Assembly (NCBI GenBank): GCA_046351135.1
Contig: JAXLZA010000012.1
Location: forward strand, 62,001-126,000
Source of the DNA: UBA4427 sp046351135
GTDB lineage: Bacteria; Myxococcota_A; UBA9160; UBA4427
Length of the DNA stretch: 64,000 bases
Reading direction: 5' to 3'
The notes under the pieces were generated by a model, which made no database searches, was not told where the DNA came from, and saw nothing but the letters and a program-made list of their open reading frames with translations. Position numbers and translations under genes: made by a program. Of this stretch, positions 7,970-15,511 are shown piece after piece; positions within the stretch are counted from its first letter, which is position 1, and the number at the start of each line of letters is the position of its first letter.

Positions 7970-8605
7970 TCACGTCGCTGCGTTGAAGCGCCCCATGGCC
8001 ACCGTCAGCCCCTCGCCCAGCGCGCACGCGACCGCGTCGGCGGCCCGCTCGATCGCCGGGGGCAGGACCTCCGCCTCCTCCGCGGCCGAGAAGGGCTCGA
8101 GCACCCAGTCGACCACCTGTGCCGCCGAGCCCGGATGGCCGATCCCGAAGCGCAGTCGCGGGATCGCCTGGGTTCCGAAGACGCGGACGATGTCGGCGAG
8201 TCCGCGGTGGCCGCCGGCGCCGCCGCTCGGGCGCAGGCGCAGCCGGCCGGGCGGCAGATCGAGATCGTCGAACACCACGAGCAGATCGCGCTCGGGGACG
8301 AGGTCGGGCCAGCGCGCGAGGGCGGCTTCGACGCTCTCCCCGGACCGGTTCATGTAGGTCATGGGCTCGAGCAGGGCGCAGTCGCGGCCGCCGATCGACA
8401 GGCGAGCCAGCCGGCTCCGGAGCCCGGGATCGTCCGCGAACGCGACGCCCTCGCGCGCGGCGAGCCGCTCGACGACGCGGAATCCGACGTTGTGACGCGT
8501 GGCCGCGTACTCGGGCCCCGGATTGCCGAGACCGACCACCAGGCGCTCGGGCGCACCACCGACCGCAGTCGCCGCCGCGCCCGCCTTCGCGCCCGAGTCC
8601 GCCAC
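7970..8605 (-). CDS. pth: Peptidyl-tRNA hydrolase
   Basis: A 211-residue hydrolase that frees tRNA from peptidyl-tRNAs dropped by the ribosome. Key residues are visible: Asn28 in GLGNPG, His38 in RHNVGF (catalytic), Asp113 in VFDDLDLPPG and the GGAGGHRGL loop. A 20-residue Ala/Gly-rich N terminus precedes the core; an internal start would give the usual 190 residues, but the ATG used is the only clear one. It follows rplY by 63 bases, a common rplY-pth pairing. Confidence 0.95.
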   Translation of the reverse strand: MADSGAKAGAAATAVGGAPERLVVGLGNPGPEYAATRHNVGFRVVERLAAREGVAFADDPGLRSRLARLSIGGRDCALLEPMTYMNRSGESVEAALARWPDLVPERDLLVVFDDLDLPPGRLRLRPSGGAGGHRGLADIVRVFGTQAIPRLRFGIGHPGSAAQVVDWVLEPFSAAEEAEVLPPAIERAADAVACALGEGLTVAMGRFNAAT

Positions 8606-8668
8606 GCGAATCGCCTTCGCGGCGCCCGCCGAGAGACCGGTCGGTCTCCCGGGCAGGCCGTCCTCGCG

Positions 8669-9310
8669 CTACTCGGACTTCTCGGCCTTCGCCGCAGCCG
8701 GAGCCGCCGCAGCCGCCTCCTGGGCCGCGGCCGCCTCGTCGCGCAGACCGCGCGGGATCAGCACGGTCGCGACCGTCAGATCCGCGTCGGACTTCACGTC
8801 GACGCCCTCGGGCACGACGAGATCGCGGACGTGGAGGTTCGAGCCGAGATCGAGGGCGCTGACGTCGACGTTGATCGCGTCCGGGATCGCGTTCGGCAGA
8901 CACATGAGCTCGAGCTCACGCAGCTGCTGATCGAGCACGCCGCCGTTGACGACGCCGACCGGGGTCCCGGTCAGGTGGATCGGGACCTCGACCTCGATCT
9001 TGGTCGTGAGATCGACCTCGTAGAAGTCGACGTGGGTGATCCGGCCGCGCACCGCCTCGCGCTGCAGCTCCTTCGCGATCACCGTCTTGCCCGCGACGGC
9101 CGCGAGCCCGGTCAGATCGAGGATCGTGTTGTGACCGCTGTGGCTCGTCGCGAGCAGGCGCTCGAACCTGGCCACGTCGAAGGCGATCGGCGTCGCCGCG
9201 CGGCCGCCGCCGTACACGATGCCGGGCACGAGGCCGCGCTGGCGGAGCCGGCGATTGGCGCCCTTGCCCGTGGTTTCGCGGCCTTCGACTGCAAACTGAA
9301 CGTCACCCAT
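8669..9310 (-). CDS. rplY: 50S ribosomal protein bL25 (long CTC/TL5 type)
   Basis: A 213-residue bL25 of the two-domain type. The N-terminal 5S rRNA-binding domain (about 1-90) includes RRLRQRGLVPGIVYGGG and THVDFYEVDL; the C-terminal TL5 domain (95-190) includes VPIHLTGTPVGV. It ends in an Ala/Lys/Glu-rich tail of about 25 residues. The ATG has GGGAGAGA upstream. Placed between prs and pth, the usual order in this kind of genome. Confidence 0.96.
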   Translation of the reverse strand: MGDVQFAVEGRETTGKGANRRLRQRGLVPGIVYGGGRAATPIAFDVARFERLLATSHSGHNTILDLTGLAAVAGKTVIAKELQREAVRGRITHVDFYEVDLTTKIEVEVPIHLTGTPVGVVNGGVLDQQLRELELMCLPNAIPDAINVDVSALDLGSNLHVRDLVVPEGVDVKSDADLTVATVLIPRGLRDEAAAAQEAAAAAPAAAKAEKSE

Positions 9311-9361
9311 GATCTCTCTCCCGGATCGGACCTGATGAAGGAAGGTAGTTGAAACGAAGAC

Positions 9362-10297
<936 letters not shown>

Positions 10298-10449
10298 CGC
10301 GACGCCTTTCCCGTGGCTTGTCCCGGGGCGACTGCCCTGCCCGAGCCCGCTTTCGTGCCCGCTCCCGCCGGCGCTTCCGCGCCCACGTCCCTGCTCATCG
10401 ATCCGACCGGTCCGCGAGGTGGGCTCCACCATCTCCACCCCCCGCGACG

Positions 10450-10539
10450 CTTCGCCCGGCTCTCTGTTTCCGCGCCGCTCTCCGCGGCGCTTCGCCCGGC
10501 TCTCTATTCCCGCGTCGCTCCCGCGACGCTTCGCCCGGC
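10450..10539. repeat. Tandem 40-base repeat with covarying hairpins between tRNA-Gln and prs
   Basis: The motif CTTCGCCCGGC occurs at 10450, 10490 and 10529, a period of 40 then 39 bases. Between the copies lie two perfect 7-bp hairpins: GCGCCGC/GCGGCGC at 10472-10490 and GCGTCGC/GCGACGC at 10512-10529. They differ by one base pair that changed on both arms (C-G against T-A). The paired change suggests the RNA structure is kept. It may separate tRNA-Gln processing from prs translation. Confidence 0.65.
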
Positions 10540-10543
10540 AACC

Positions 10544-10619
10544 TGGTTGGGGCGGTAGGATTCGAACCTACAGATGGCGGCTCCAAAGGCCGCTGCCTTA
10601 ACCGTTTGGCGACGCCCCA
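10544..10619 (-). tRNA. tRNA-Gln (anticodon TTG)
   Basis: A complete 76-base cloverleaf including an encoded CCA. The acceptor stem is TGGGGCG/CGCCCCA (7 bp), the D arm is GCC...GGC, the anticodon stem GCGGC/GCCGC holds the loop CTTTGGA with anticodon TTG, and the T arm is GTAGG-TTCGAAT-CCTAC. The first base pair, T-A, is the weak pair typical of tRNA-Gln. It sits between ispE and prs; its first 22 bases overlap the end of ispE. Confidence 0.97.
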
Positions 10620-11650
10620 AGAAACTCTTCGAATCCGCCGACCTGCCCTGCACCGCGCCCGAGGACCCGCGTCGCCCGCACCCAGCACCGCTCGGGCTCG
10701 TCCGACGCGCCGCCGTCTCCGACCTCTCCGCTCTCCTCAGCGCTCCCCTCAGCGCACTCCTCGGCGCTCTCCTCGGAGCGGAGGCGCTCCGCCGCGTCGC
10801 TCGCCGCCGCCTCGGAGTCGAAGACGCCGAACACCGTCGCCCCGCTGCCCGTCATGCTCACGGCCAGCGCACCGACCCGGCCGAGTCGCTCCGCGATCCG
10901 GCCGACGACGGGACAGAGCTGGCGAGCGGCGGGCTCGAGATCGTTGATGAGGAGATCCCGGAGGGCGGGGACGAGGTCGCGGCGGTTCTGGGTCAAGCCT
11001 GAAAGCGCCCGCATCGTAGAGCCCGCCCTGTTCTTCGTCAACGCGGCCGAGAGCCGATCCGAAGCCCGGTAGACGTCCGCCGTCGCAAGGGTTTTGCCCG
11101 GATTCACGAGCACGACGGGGAGCTCGGGGAGCGGTCCGACGCGCTCGATGTGCTCCCCGATTCCGTGGACGAAGGCGGGCTCCGGGGCGAGAAAAAACGG
11201 GACGTCGGCGCCCAGGGCGAGAGCCCAGCGGGCGAGCTCCGCCGGCTCGACCGGGAGCCCGGAGAGGGCGACCAGCCCCCGCAGCACCGCGGCCGCGTCG
11301 CTCGAGCCTCCGCCGAGCCCGGCTCCGGCCGGGATTCCCTTGCGCAGCCCGATCCGGATCCCGGCCGCGAGGCCCGTGCGATCACAGAAGAGCCGCGCCG
11401 CGCGCCAGACGAGGTTCTCCGGCCCCGTCGGGACGGTGCCGACCGCCTCCGGAAGGTCCGGGTCGAGGGCGGGACCGCAGACCAGGTCGATCGCGCCGGG
11501 CCCGGACCCGAGCTCGAGGGTCAGCTCGTCGTAGACGGCGACCGGGGCGAAGACACTCTCGAGCAGGTGGTAGCCGTCGGGTCGCGTCCCGACGAGGGCG
11601 AGGCCGAGGTTGAGCTTGGCCGGGGCCCGCAGACGAAGCGCCGGGCTCAC
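10598..11650 (-). CDS. ispE: 4-diphosphocytidyl-2-C-methyl-D-erythritol kinase IspE
   Basis: A 350-residue GHMP kinase, fourth step of the MEP route to isoprenoids. It has the family start APAKLNLGL, then DGYHLLESVFAPV, the ATP loop IPAGAGLGGGSSDAAAV and the C-terminal glycine motif MTGSGATVFGVFD. The core is about 290 residues. Beyond it is an extra Glu/Ser-rich stretch (SEESAEECAEGSAEES) encoded by an imperfect tandem repeat at about 10735-10790, and a final 35 residues without family match. The stop codon TAA lies in the D-loop of tRNA-Gln. The start is GTG, overlapping the stop of the DUF1844 gene (GTGA). ispG elsewhere in the window belongs to the same pathway. Confidence 0.94.
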   Translation of the reverse strand: MSPALRLRAPAKLNLGLALVGTRPDGYHLLESVFAPVAVYDELTLELGSGPGAIDLVCGPALDPDLPEAVGTVPTGPENLVWRAARLFCDRTGLAAGIRIGLRKGIPAGAGLGGGSSDAAAVLRGLVALSGLPVEPAELARWALALGADVPFFLAPEPAFVHGIGEHIERVGPLPELPVVLVNPGKTLATADVYRASDRLSAALTKNRAGSTMRALSGLTQNRRDLVPALRDLLINDLEPAARQLCPVVGRIAERLGRVGALAVSMTGSGATVFGVFDSEAAASDAAERLRSEESAEECAEGSAEESGEVGDGGASDEPERCWVRATRVLGRGAGQVGGFEEFLGASPNG

Positions 11651-11928
11651 CGCGTGAGCTCGACGTAGCGCAGGCGCAGGTCGCAGAGCAGCGAGTCGAT
11701 CAGCTTGCGCTCATCTTCCGTGAGGTTGCCCTGGGTCTTCTCACGCAACATCTCGAGGGTCTCGAGGGTCTGCCGCGCGACCAGCGGATCCGCCACGCCC
11801 GGCGCGCCCGAGGCCGGATCCGGCACCACCCCGAGCTGGTAGAGGGCAGCCGTCGCCAGCGACAGCACGAAGGTCGAGAAGTCGACCTTCGGCAGATCGT
11901 GCCCGCCCTCGGATTCCGCTCCCGACAT
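11647..11928 (-). CDS. DUF1844 family small protein
   Basis: A 93-residue protein matching DUF1844: the family core PKVDFSTFVLSLATAALYQLG, then a conserved half with QTLETLEMLREKTQGNLTEDE and LLCDLRLRYVELT. Such proteins are common next to ispE in related genomes but have no known function. There is no signal peptide; the hydrophobic segment at 17-34 might be buried or weakly membrane-associated. The gene overlaps ispE by 4 bases and follows the phosphatidyltransferase by 3 bases, so the three are probably co-translated. Confidence 0.8.
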   Translation of the reverse strand: MSGAESEGGHDLPKVDFSTFVLSLATAALYQLGVVPDPASGAPGVADPLVARQTLETLEMLREKTQGNLTEDERKLIDSLLCDLRLRYVELTR

Positions 11929-11931
11929 TCC

Positions 11932-12549
11932 TCAGACCTCCCCCTGGCCGTCCTCGCGCCGGACCGGCGTCCGCCCGGCCAGCGCGCGACGAGCGTAGAG
12001 GAAGCGCTGCCCGGCCGTCACCGTCGTCCCGATCGCGAGCAGCCAGAGCACCGGCCCGAGCGCCCCCGACAGCGCGCCGAGGGCGAGCAGCCCGATCCGC
12101 TCGCCGCGCTCGAGCAGACCGCCGGGCAGGTGATCGATCTCGAGCTCCGCCCGGGCCTTCGCGTACGAGGTCAGGACCGAGCCCACCAGGATCACGGCGC
12201 ACAGCCCCGCCGCGACCGGATCGTCCTGCCGGACCGCGTGCGCGAAGAGGCCCAGCACGACCACGATGTCGACCACGCGATCGAGGCACGAGTCGAGGAA
12301 GCCGCCGAAGAGGGTCGCGGTCCCGAAATGGCGCGCCACGACGCCGTCGACCAGGTCGAAGAAGCCCCCCGCGAGCAGCAGGATCCCGCCGGCGACGAAG
12401 GCGCCCTCGGCGAAGGCCAGGCCCGCCGCGCCGGCGACGAGCGTGCCGACCACCGTCAGGAGATCGGGCGGGATCGAGCGCCAGAACAGGAACGGAAAGA
12501 TCGTGTGGATCCAGCCGTCGAGGCGGTGGCCCAGCTTTTCCTTGATCAT
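11932..12549 (-). CDS. CDP-alcohol phosphatidyltransferase family membrane protein
   Basis: A 205-residue integral membrane enzyme with about six hydrophobic helices. The full family signature DGxxAR(x8)GxxxD(x3)D is present in the stretch DLVDGVVARHFG...GGFLDSCLDR. These enzymes join a CDP-linked lipid to an alcohol, for example glycerol 3-phosphate or inositol phosphate. The substrate cannot be read from the sequence; the position next to ispE does not decide it. The ATG at 12549 (MIKEKLG) is chosen because it gives a normal length; the frame extends 15 codons upstream without a recognisable start. Confidence 0.85.
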   Translation of the reverse strand: MIKEKLGHRLDGWIHTIFPFLFWRSIPPDLLTVVGTLVAGAAGLAFAEGAFVAGGILLLAGGFFDLVDGVVARHFGTATLFGGFLDSCLDRVVDIVVVLGLFAHAVRQDDPVAAGLCAVILVGSVLTSYAKARAELEIDHLPGGLLERGERIGLLALGALSGALGPVLWLLAIGTTVTAGQRFLYARRALAGRTPVRREDGQGEV

Positions 12550-12624
12550 GGCGGCGGAGGCCCGGGATCCCGGCCCCGTCGCGGCGCGACGCACCGGGAT
12601 CCGCGGCGAGCGCGGGCTCGGGCC

Positions 12625-12837
12625 CTAGCTCGGGCCGGTCCCCGGCGCCGGCTGCCCGGCGGGCGCCTCGGCCGTCCCCGACGCGGCGGCGTTCTCGTCG
12701 CCGGCGAGCTTGGTCAGCTTGTCGGAGACGTCGGGGAGAGTCTGCACGTGACGCTCGAGCTCGCCGGGGGCGAGCCAGCCGCGCCGATTCTGCAGACGTC
12801 GATCGAAGCGCAGGCGGTCGAGGGATTCGCGGTCCAT
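12625..12837 (-). CDS. Small protein of unknown function (70 residues)
   Basis: Not recognised. Starting at the ATG at 12837, which has AAGGAG 9 bases upstream, the protein is 70 residues: a charged N-terminal half (DRESLDRLRFDRRLQNRRGW, then LAPGELERHVQTLPDVSDK) and an Ala/Pro/Gly-rich tail. The first half looks like a compact folded helical domain with conserved-looking spacing. It sits 75 bases upstream of the phosphatidyltransferase gene on the same strand and may head that operon. No cysteines, membrane segment or signal peptide are seen. Confidence 0.6.
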   Translation of the reverse strand: MDRESLDRLRFDRRLQNRRGWLAPGELERHVQTLPDVSDKLTKLAGDENAAASGTAEAPAGQPAPGTGPS

Positions 12838-13040
12838 CGGTGTGCTCTCCTTGAGATGGATGGGTCTGGATGCCCTGATGGTCGAGGGCGCATGAAGCTC
12901 TTCGCGACGGGGCGCGGAGCAAGGGGTCTCGGGGGGCGGCAGGCTAGCAGCCTCAAAGGGAACCCGCCGCCCGCCGCACCGCTCGAATTGACTGGGGATT
13001 CGGCCGCCGATAGCGTGGCGCCCCGCCCGGGAGACCTCCA

Positions 13041-13919
13041 TTGCAACGATGGCAGCGAGAGCATCGGACGACGCGGGCCCCGCATGCGCGCCCGGCGCAC
13101 GCGACCGCGTCGGACCTCGGGCGGTGGGCGTGGACTCGCTCGCTCGGCCGGCTCGCCGCGAGCCTCGCGCTCGCCCTGCCCGTCCTCCTCGCCGCCTGCG
13201 GCAAGGAGGCGCCCCGCTTCGAGGATGTGAAGCCCGCCGACGAGCTCTACACCGAGGGCCTGAAGAAGCTCGAGGGCCGCAAGATCCTCGGCCTCTTCCA
13301 CTACGTCGACTACGACGCGGCGATCGAGACCTTCCAGTCGATCATCGACAACTACCCCTTCAGCGAGTTCGAGGAGAAGGCCCAGCTCAAGATCGCCGAC
13401 GCCTACTTCGAGGACAAACGCTACGAGGAGGCGCTCGCCTACTACCAGGAGTTCGCCGACCAGCACTCGACCGATCCCCGGGCGCCGGGGGCGCTCCTGC
13501 GCGTGGCGCAGTGCCACTACGAGCAGGTCGAGTCGATCGAGCGCGACCAGGGCGCCGCGCGCAAGGCGAGCGACGCCCTCGAGGTCCTGATCCAGACCCA
13601 CCCCTACGCGGAGGAGACGCGCAAGGGCGAGGAGATGCTCGTCGAGCTCCGCACCCGCCTCGCCGGCAACATGCTCCACATCGCCGACTTCTACCTGAAG
13701 CGGGGCCACTGGCAGTCCGCCGCCTCGCGCTACCGCCGCGTGCTCGACGAGTATCCGGGCCTCGGGCTCGATGCCCGTGCGCTCTATCGGCTCGGGCTCT
13801 GCCTCGAGAACATGAAGCGCGACGACGAGGCGCTCCGGCTCTATCACGTCGTCGTCGAGAACTACGCCGACACGCCCTCCGCCCGCAGCGCCCGCGCCCG
13901 CATCGCCCGGGCCGAGTGA
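13041..13919 (+). CDS. bamD: BamD-like outer membrane assembly lipoprotein (TPR)
   Basis: A 292-residue lipoprotein. A hydrophobic signal segment ends in the lipobox LLAAC (Cys53), followed by TPR-like helices whose first repeat contains FHYVDYDAAIETFQSIIDNYPFSEFEEKAQLKIADAYF, the pattern of BamD/ComL proteins that hold the BAM beta-barrel assembly complex together in the periplasm. The start is taken as TTG at 13041 because GGGAG lies 8 bases upstream and no in-frame ATG or GTG exists before the lipobox; this leaves a long, Arg-rich n-region of about 35 residues. A different TPR lipoprotein role is possible, but the spacing of repeats favours BamD. Confidence 0.8.
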   Translation: MQRWQREHRTTRAPHARPAHATASDLGRWAWTRSLGRLAASLALALPVLLAACGKEAPRFEDVKPADELYTEGLKKLEGRKILGLFHYVDYDAAIETFQSIIDNYPFSEFEEKAQLKIADAYFEDKRYEEALAYYQEFADQHSTDPRAPGALLRVAQCHYEQVESIERDQGAARKASDALEVLIQTHPYAEETRKGEEMLVELRTRLAGNMLHIADFYLKRGHWQSAASRYRRVLDEYPGLGLDARALYRLGLCLENMKRDDEALRLYHVVVENYADTPSARSARARIARAE

Positions 13920-14090
13920 TCCGGAGGCCTCGAGGCCGAACCTTCGCCCGCGATCCGACGCCCACCCTCCCCGCCTCGTCGGGGTCGGATCCGGCCGGAT
14001 CGCGCCGCACGCCTCGACGCTCCGCGCGAGCGGTGCGATTCTCCCGCCCGTTCCGCCATCGCTCGCAACACTTCGGGGGGAGGGTTCGAG

Positions 14091-14999
14091 ATGGATTCCG
14101 ATCAGGTCGGTCCCGACCGCCGCGCCACGCCGAGCCCGACCGACCGGGCGAGCCTCGAGCAGGGGCGCCGCGCCTTCGAGCGCGGAGACGACGAAGCCGC
14201 CCTGCTCCACCTCGAGCGCGTCGTCGCGTCGGGCCTGCGCTTCGCCGACGTCTTCTACCGCATCGGCCTCGTCCACGAGCGCCGGGGCGACCTCGACGCC
14301 GCGGCGACGAGCCTGCGCGAAGCGATCCGCATCAACCCGGCCTACGTCGAGGCGCTGCTCGCCCTCGCCTCGGTCTGCGAGCGCGTCGGCGACTACGATC
14401 AGGCCCGGGGCCTGGCCGAGCGCGCGGGACAGCTCTCGCGACCCGGCGCGGGCGGGCTCGATCCGACCACCCGCGGCAAGCTCTCGAATCAGCAGGCCGC
14501 CCTCGCCGACGCGCTGGCCAGCGCGGGCCTGCGTCGCGAGGCGATCGAGCAGTACCGCCAGGCCCTCGAGCGCTGCCCGACCTACCACGACATCCGCCAT
14601 CGCCTCGGCATCACCCTGCGCGAGGCCGGTCTGCCCTTCCACGCACTGCAGGAGTTCGAGCGCATCCTCGACGCGCGACCGGGCCTGCTCGAGAGCCGCA
14701 TCCAGCTCGGCCTGACCTGCTATGCGATGGGCCGCACGGACGAGGCGCGACGGGCATGGCAGGAGGTGCTGGCCGTCGACCCGACCCGCCGCGAGGCGGC
14801 GATGTACCTGCGGCTCGTCGAGGCCGGGGAAGCCCCGACCGACGGGGCGCGATCTCGGCGCCCGTCGACTCCCGATCGGGGCCGGAGCGCGCCTGCGCCG
14901 AGCGCCTGGTCGACGATTCCCCTCGCGACGGCGCCCGCCGACCGGGCGGACGAGCGGGCGGAGCCGGCCGGCGGTGCCCTCGGAGCGTTTCTCGAATGA
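14091..14999 (+). CDS. Tetratricopeptide repeat protein
   Basis: A 302-residue protein without signal peptide. At least six TPR units are visible from about residue 20 to 240, for example ADVFYRIGLVHERRGDLDAA and ESRIQLGLTCYAMGRTDEARRAWQEVLAVDP. The last 60 residues are Pro/Ala/Arg-rich and look disordered. TPRs are protein-binding scaffolds; the partner is unknown. It follows the BamD-like gene by 171 bases and overlaps the cvpA start by 3 bases (ATGA), so it is probably co-translated with CvpA. Confidence 0.85.
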   Translation: MDSDQVGPDRRATPSPTDRASLEQGRRAFERGDDEAALLHLERVVASGLRFADVFYRIGLVHERRGDLDAAATSLREAIRINPAYVEALLALASVCERVGDYDQARGLAERAGQLSRPGAGGLDPTTRGKLSNQQAALADALASAGLRREAIEQYRQALERCPTYHDIRHRLGITLREAGLPFHALQEFERILDARPGLLESRIQLGLTCYAMGRTDEARRAWQEVLAVDPTRREAAMYLRLVEAGEAPTDGARSRRPSTPDRGRSAPAPSAWSTIPLATAPADRADERAEPAGGALGAFLE

Positions 15000-15511
15000 G
15001 CCTCGCGCAGCTTCCCGTGATCGACCTCGTCGCCCTCGCGATCGTGGGCCTCGCCTGTCTGCGGGGCCTGTGGATCGGCCTGATCCGAGAGGGCCTCTCG
15101 CTCGCCACCGTCGGGATCGCGACGATCGCGACCCGGCTCTACGTCGATCCGCTGGCGAGCTGGCTGAGCCAGCGGACCGCCGGTGAGCTGACCGGGCGCA
15201 CCGCCGTCTGGATCGCCGGCGTCCTGATCGTGGTCGGGACGATCGCGGTGCTCGCGCTCGTCGGTCGCCTGCTGCAGCGAGGCGCCGAGGCGGCCGGGCT
15301 CGGCTGGGCCGACCGGGTCGGCGGGGGCGCGCTCGGCGTCGCGGAGGGCGGGATCGTCGCCTCGATCCTCGTCGTGATCGCGCTCTGGCTGGTCGGCCCC
15401 GACCACGCGGCGACCCGCGACGCGCGCAGCGTCGAGCTGGTCGCGAAGATCCGATCGTGGCGGGGAGGCGGCGAGCTGCCCGGCGTGGCCGCGCCGGGCG
15501 ACTGGCATTAG
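14996..15511 (+). CDS. cvpA: CvpA family membrane protein
   Basis: A 171-residue inner membrane protein with four hydrophobic segments (about 7-30, 30-48, 65-90, 100-125). The start fits the CvpA family: VIDLVALAIVGLACLRGLWIGLIREG. CvpA was named for colicin V production in E. coli and is linked to envelope stress tolerance; its molecular role is unsettled. Translationally coupled to the TPR gene. Its stop codon overlaps the ispG stop on the other strand in the tetranucleotide TTAG. Confidence 0.8.
   Translation: MSLAQLPVIDLVALAIVGLACLRGLWIGLIREGLSLATVGIATIATRLYVDPLASWLSQRTAGELTGRTAVWIAGVLIVVGTIAVLALVGRLLQRGAEAAGLGWADRVGGGALGVAEGGIVASILVVIALWLVGPDHAATRDARSVELVAKIRSWRGGGELPGVAAPGDWH

Noticed and set aside
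5294..9352. A 1352-codon open frame on the plus strand
   Set aside because: It runs antisense through pdxS, pdxR, pth and rplY. Long antisense frames are expected at this GC content, and it has no family motif or ribosome binding site.
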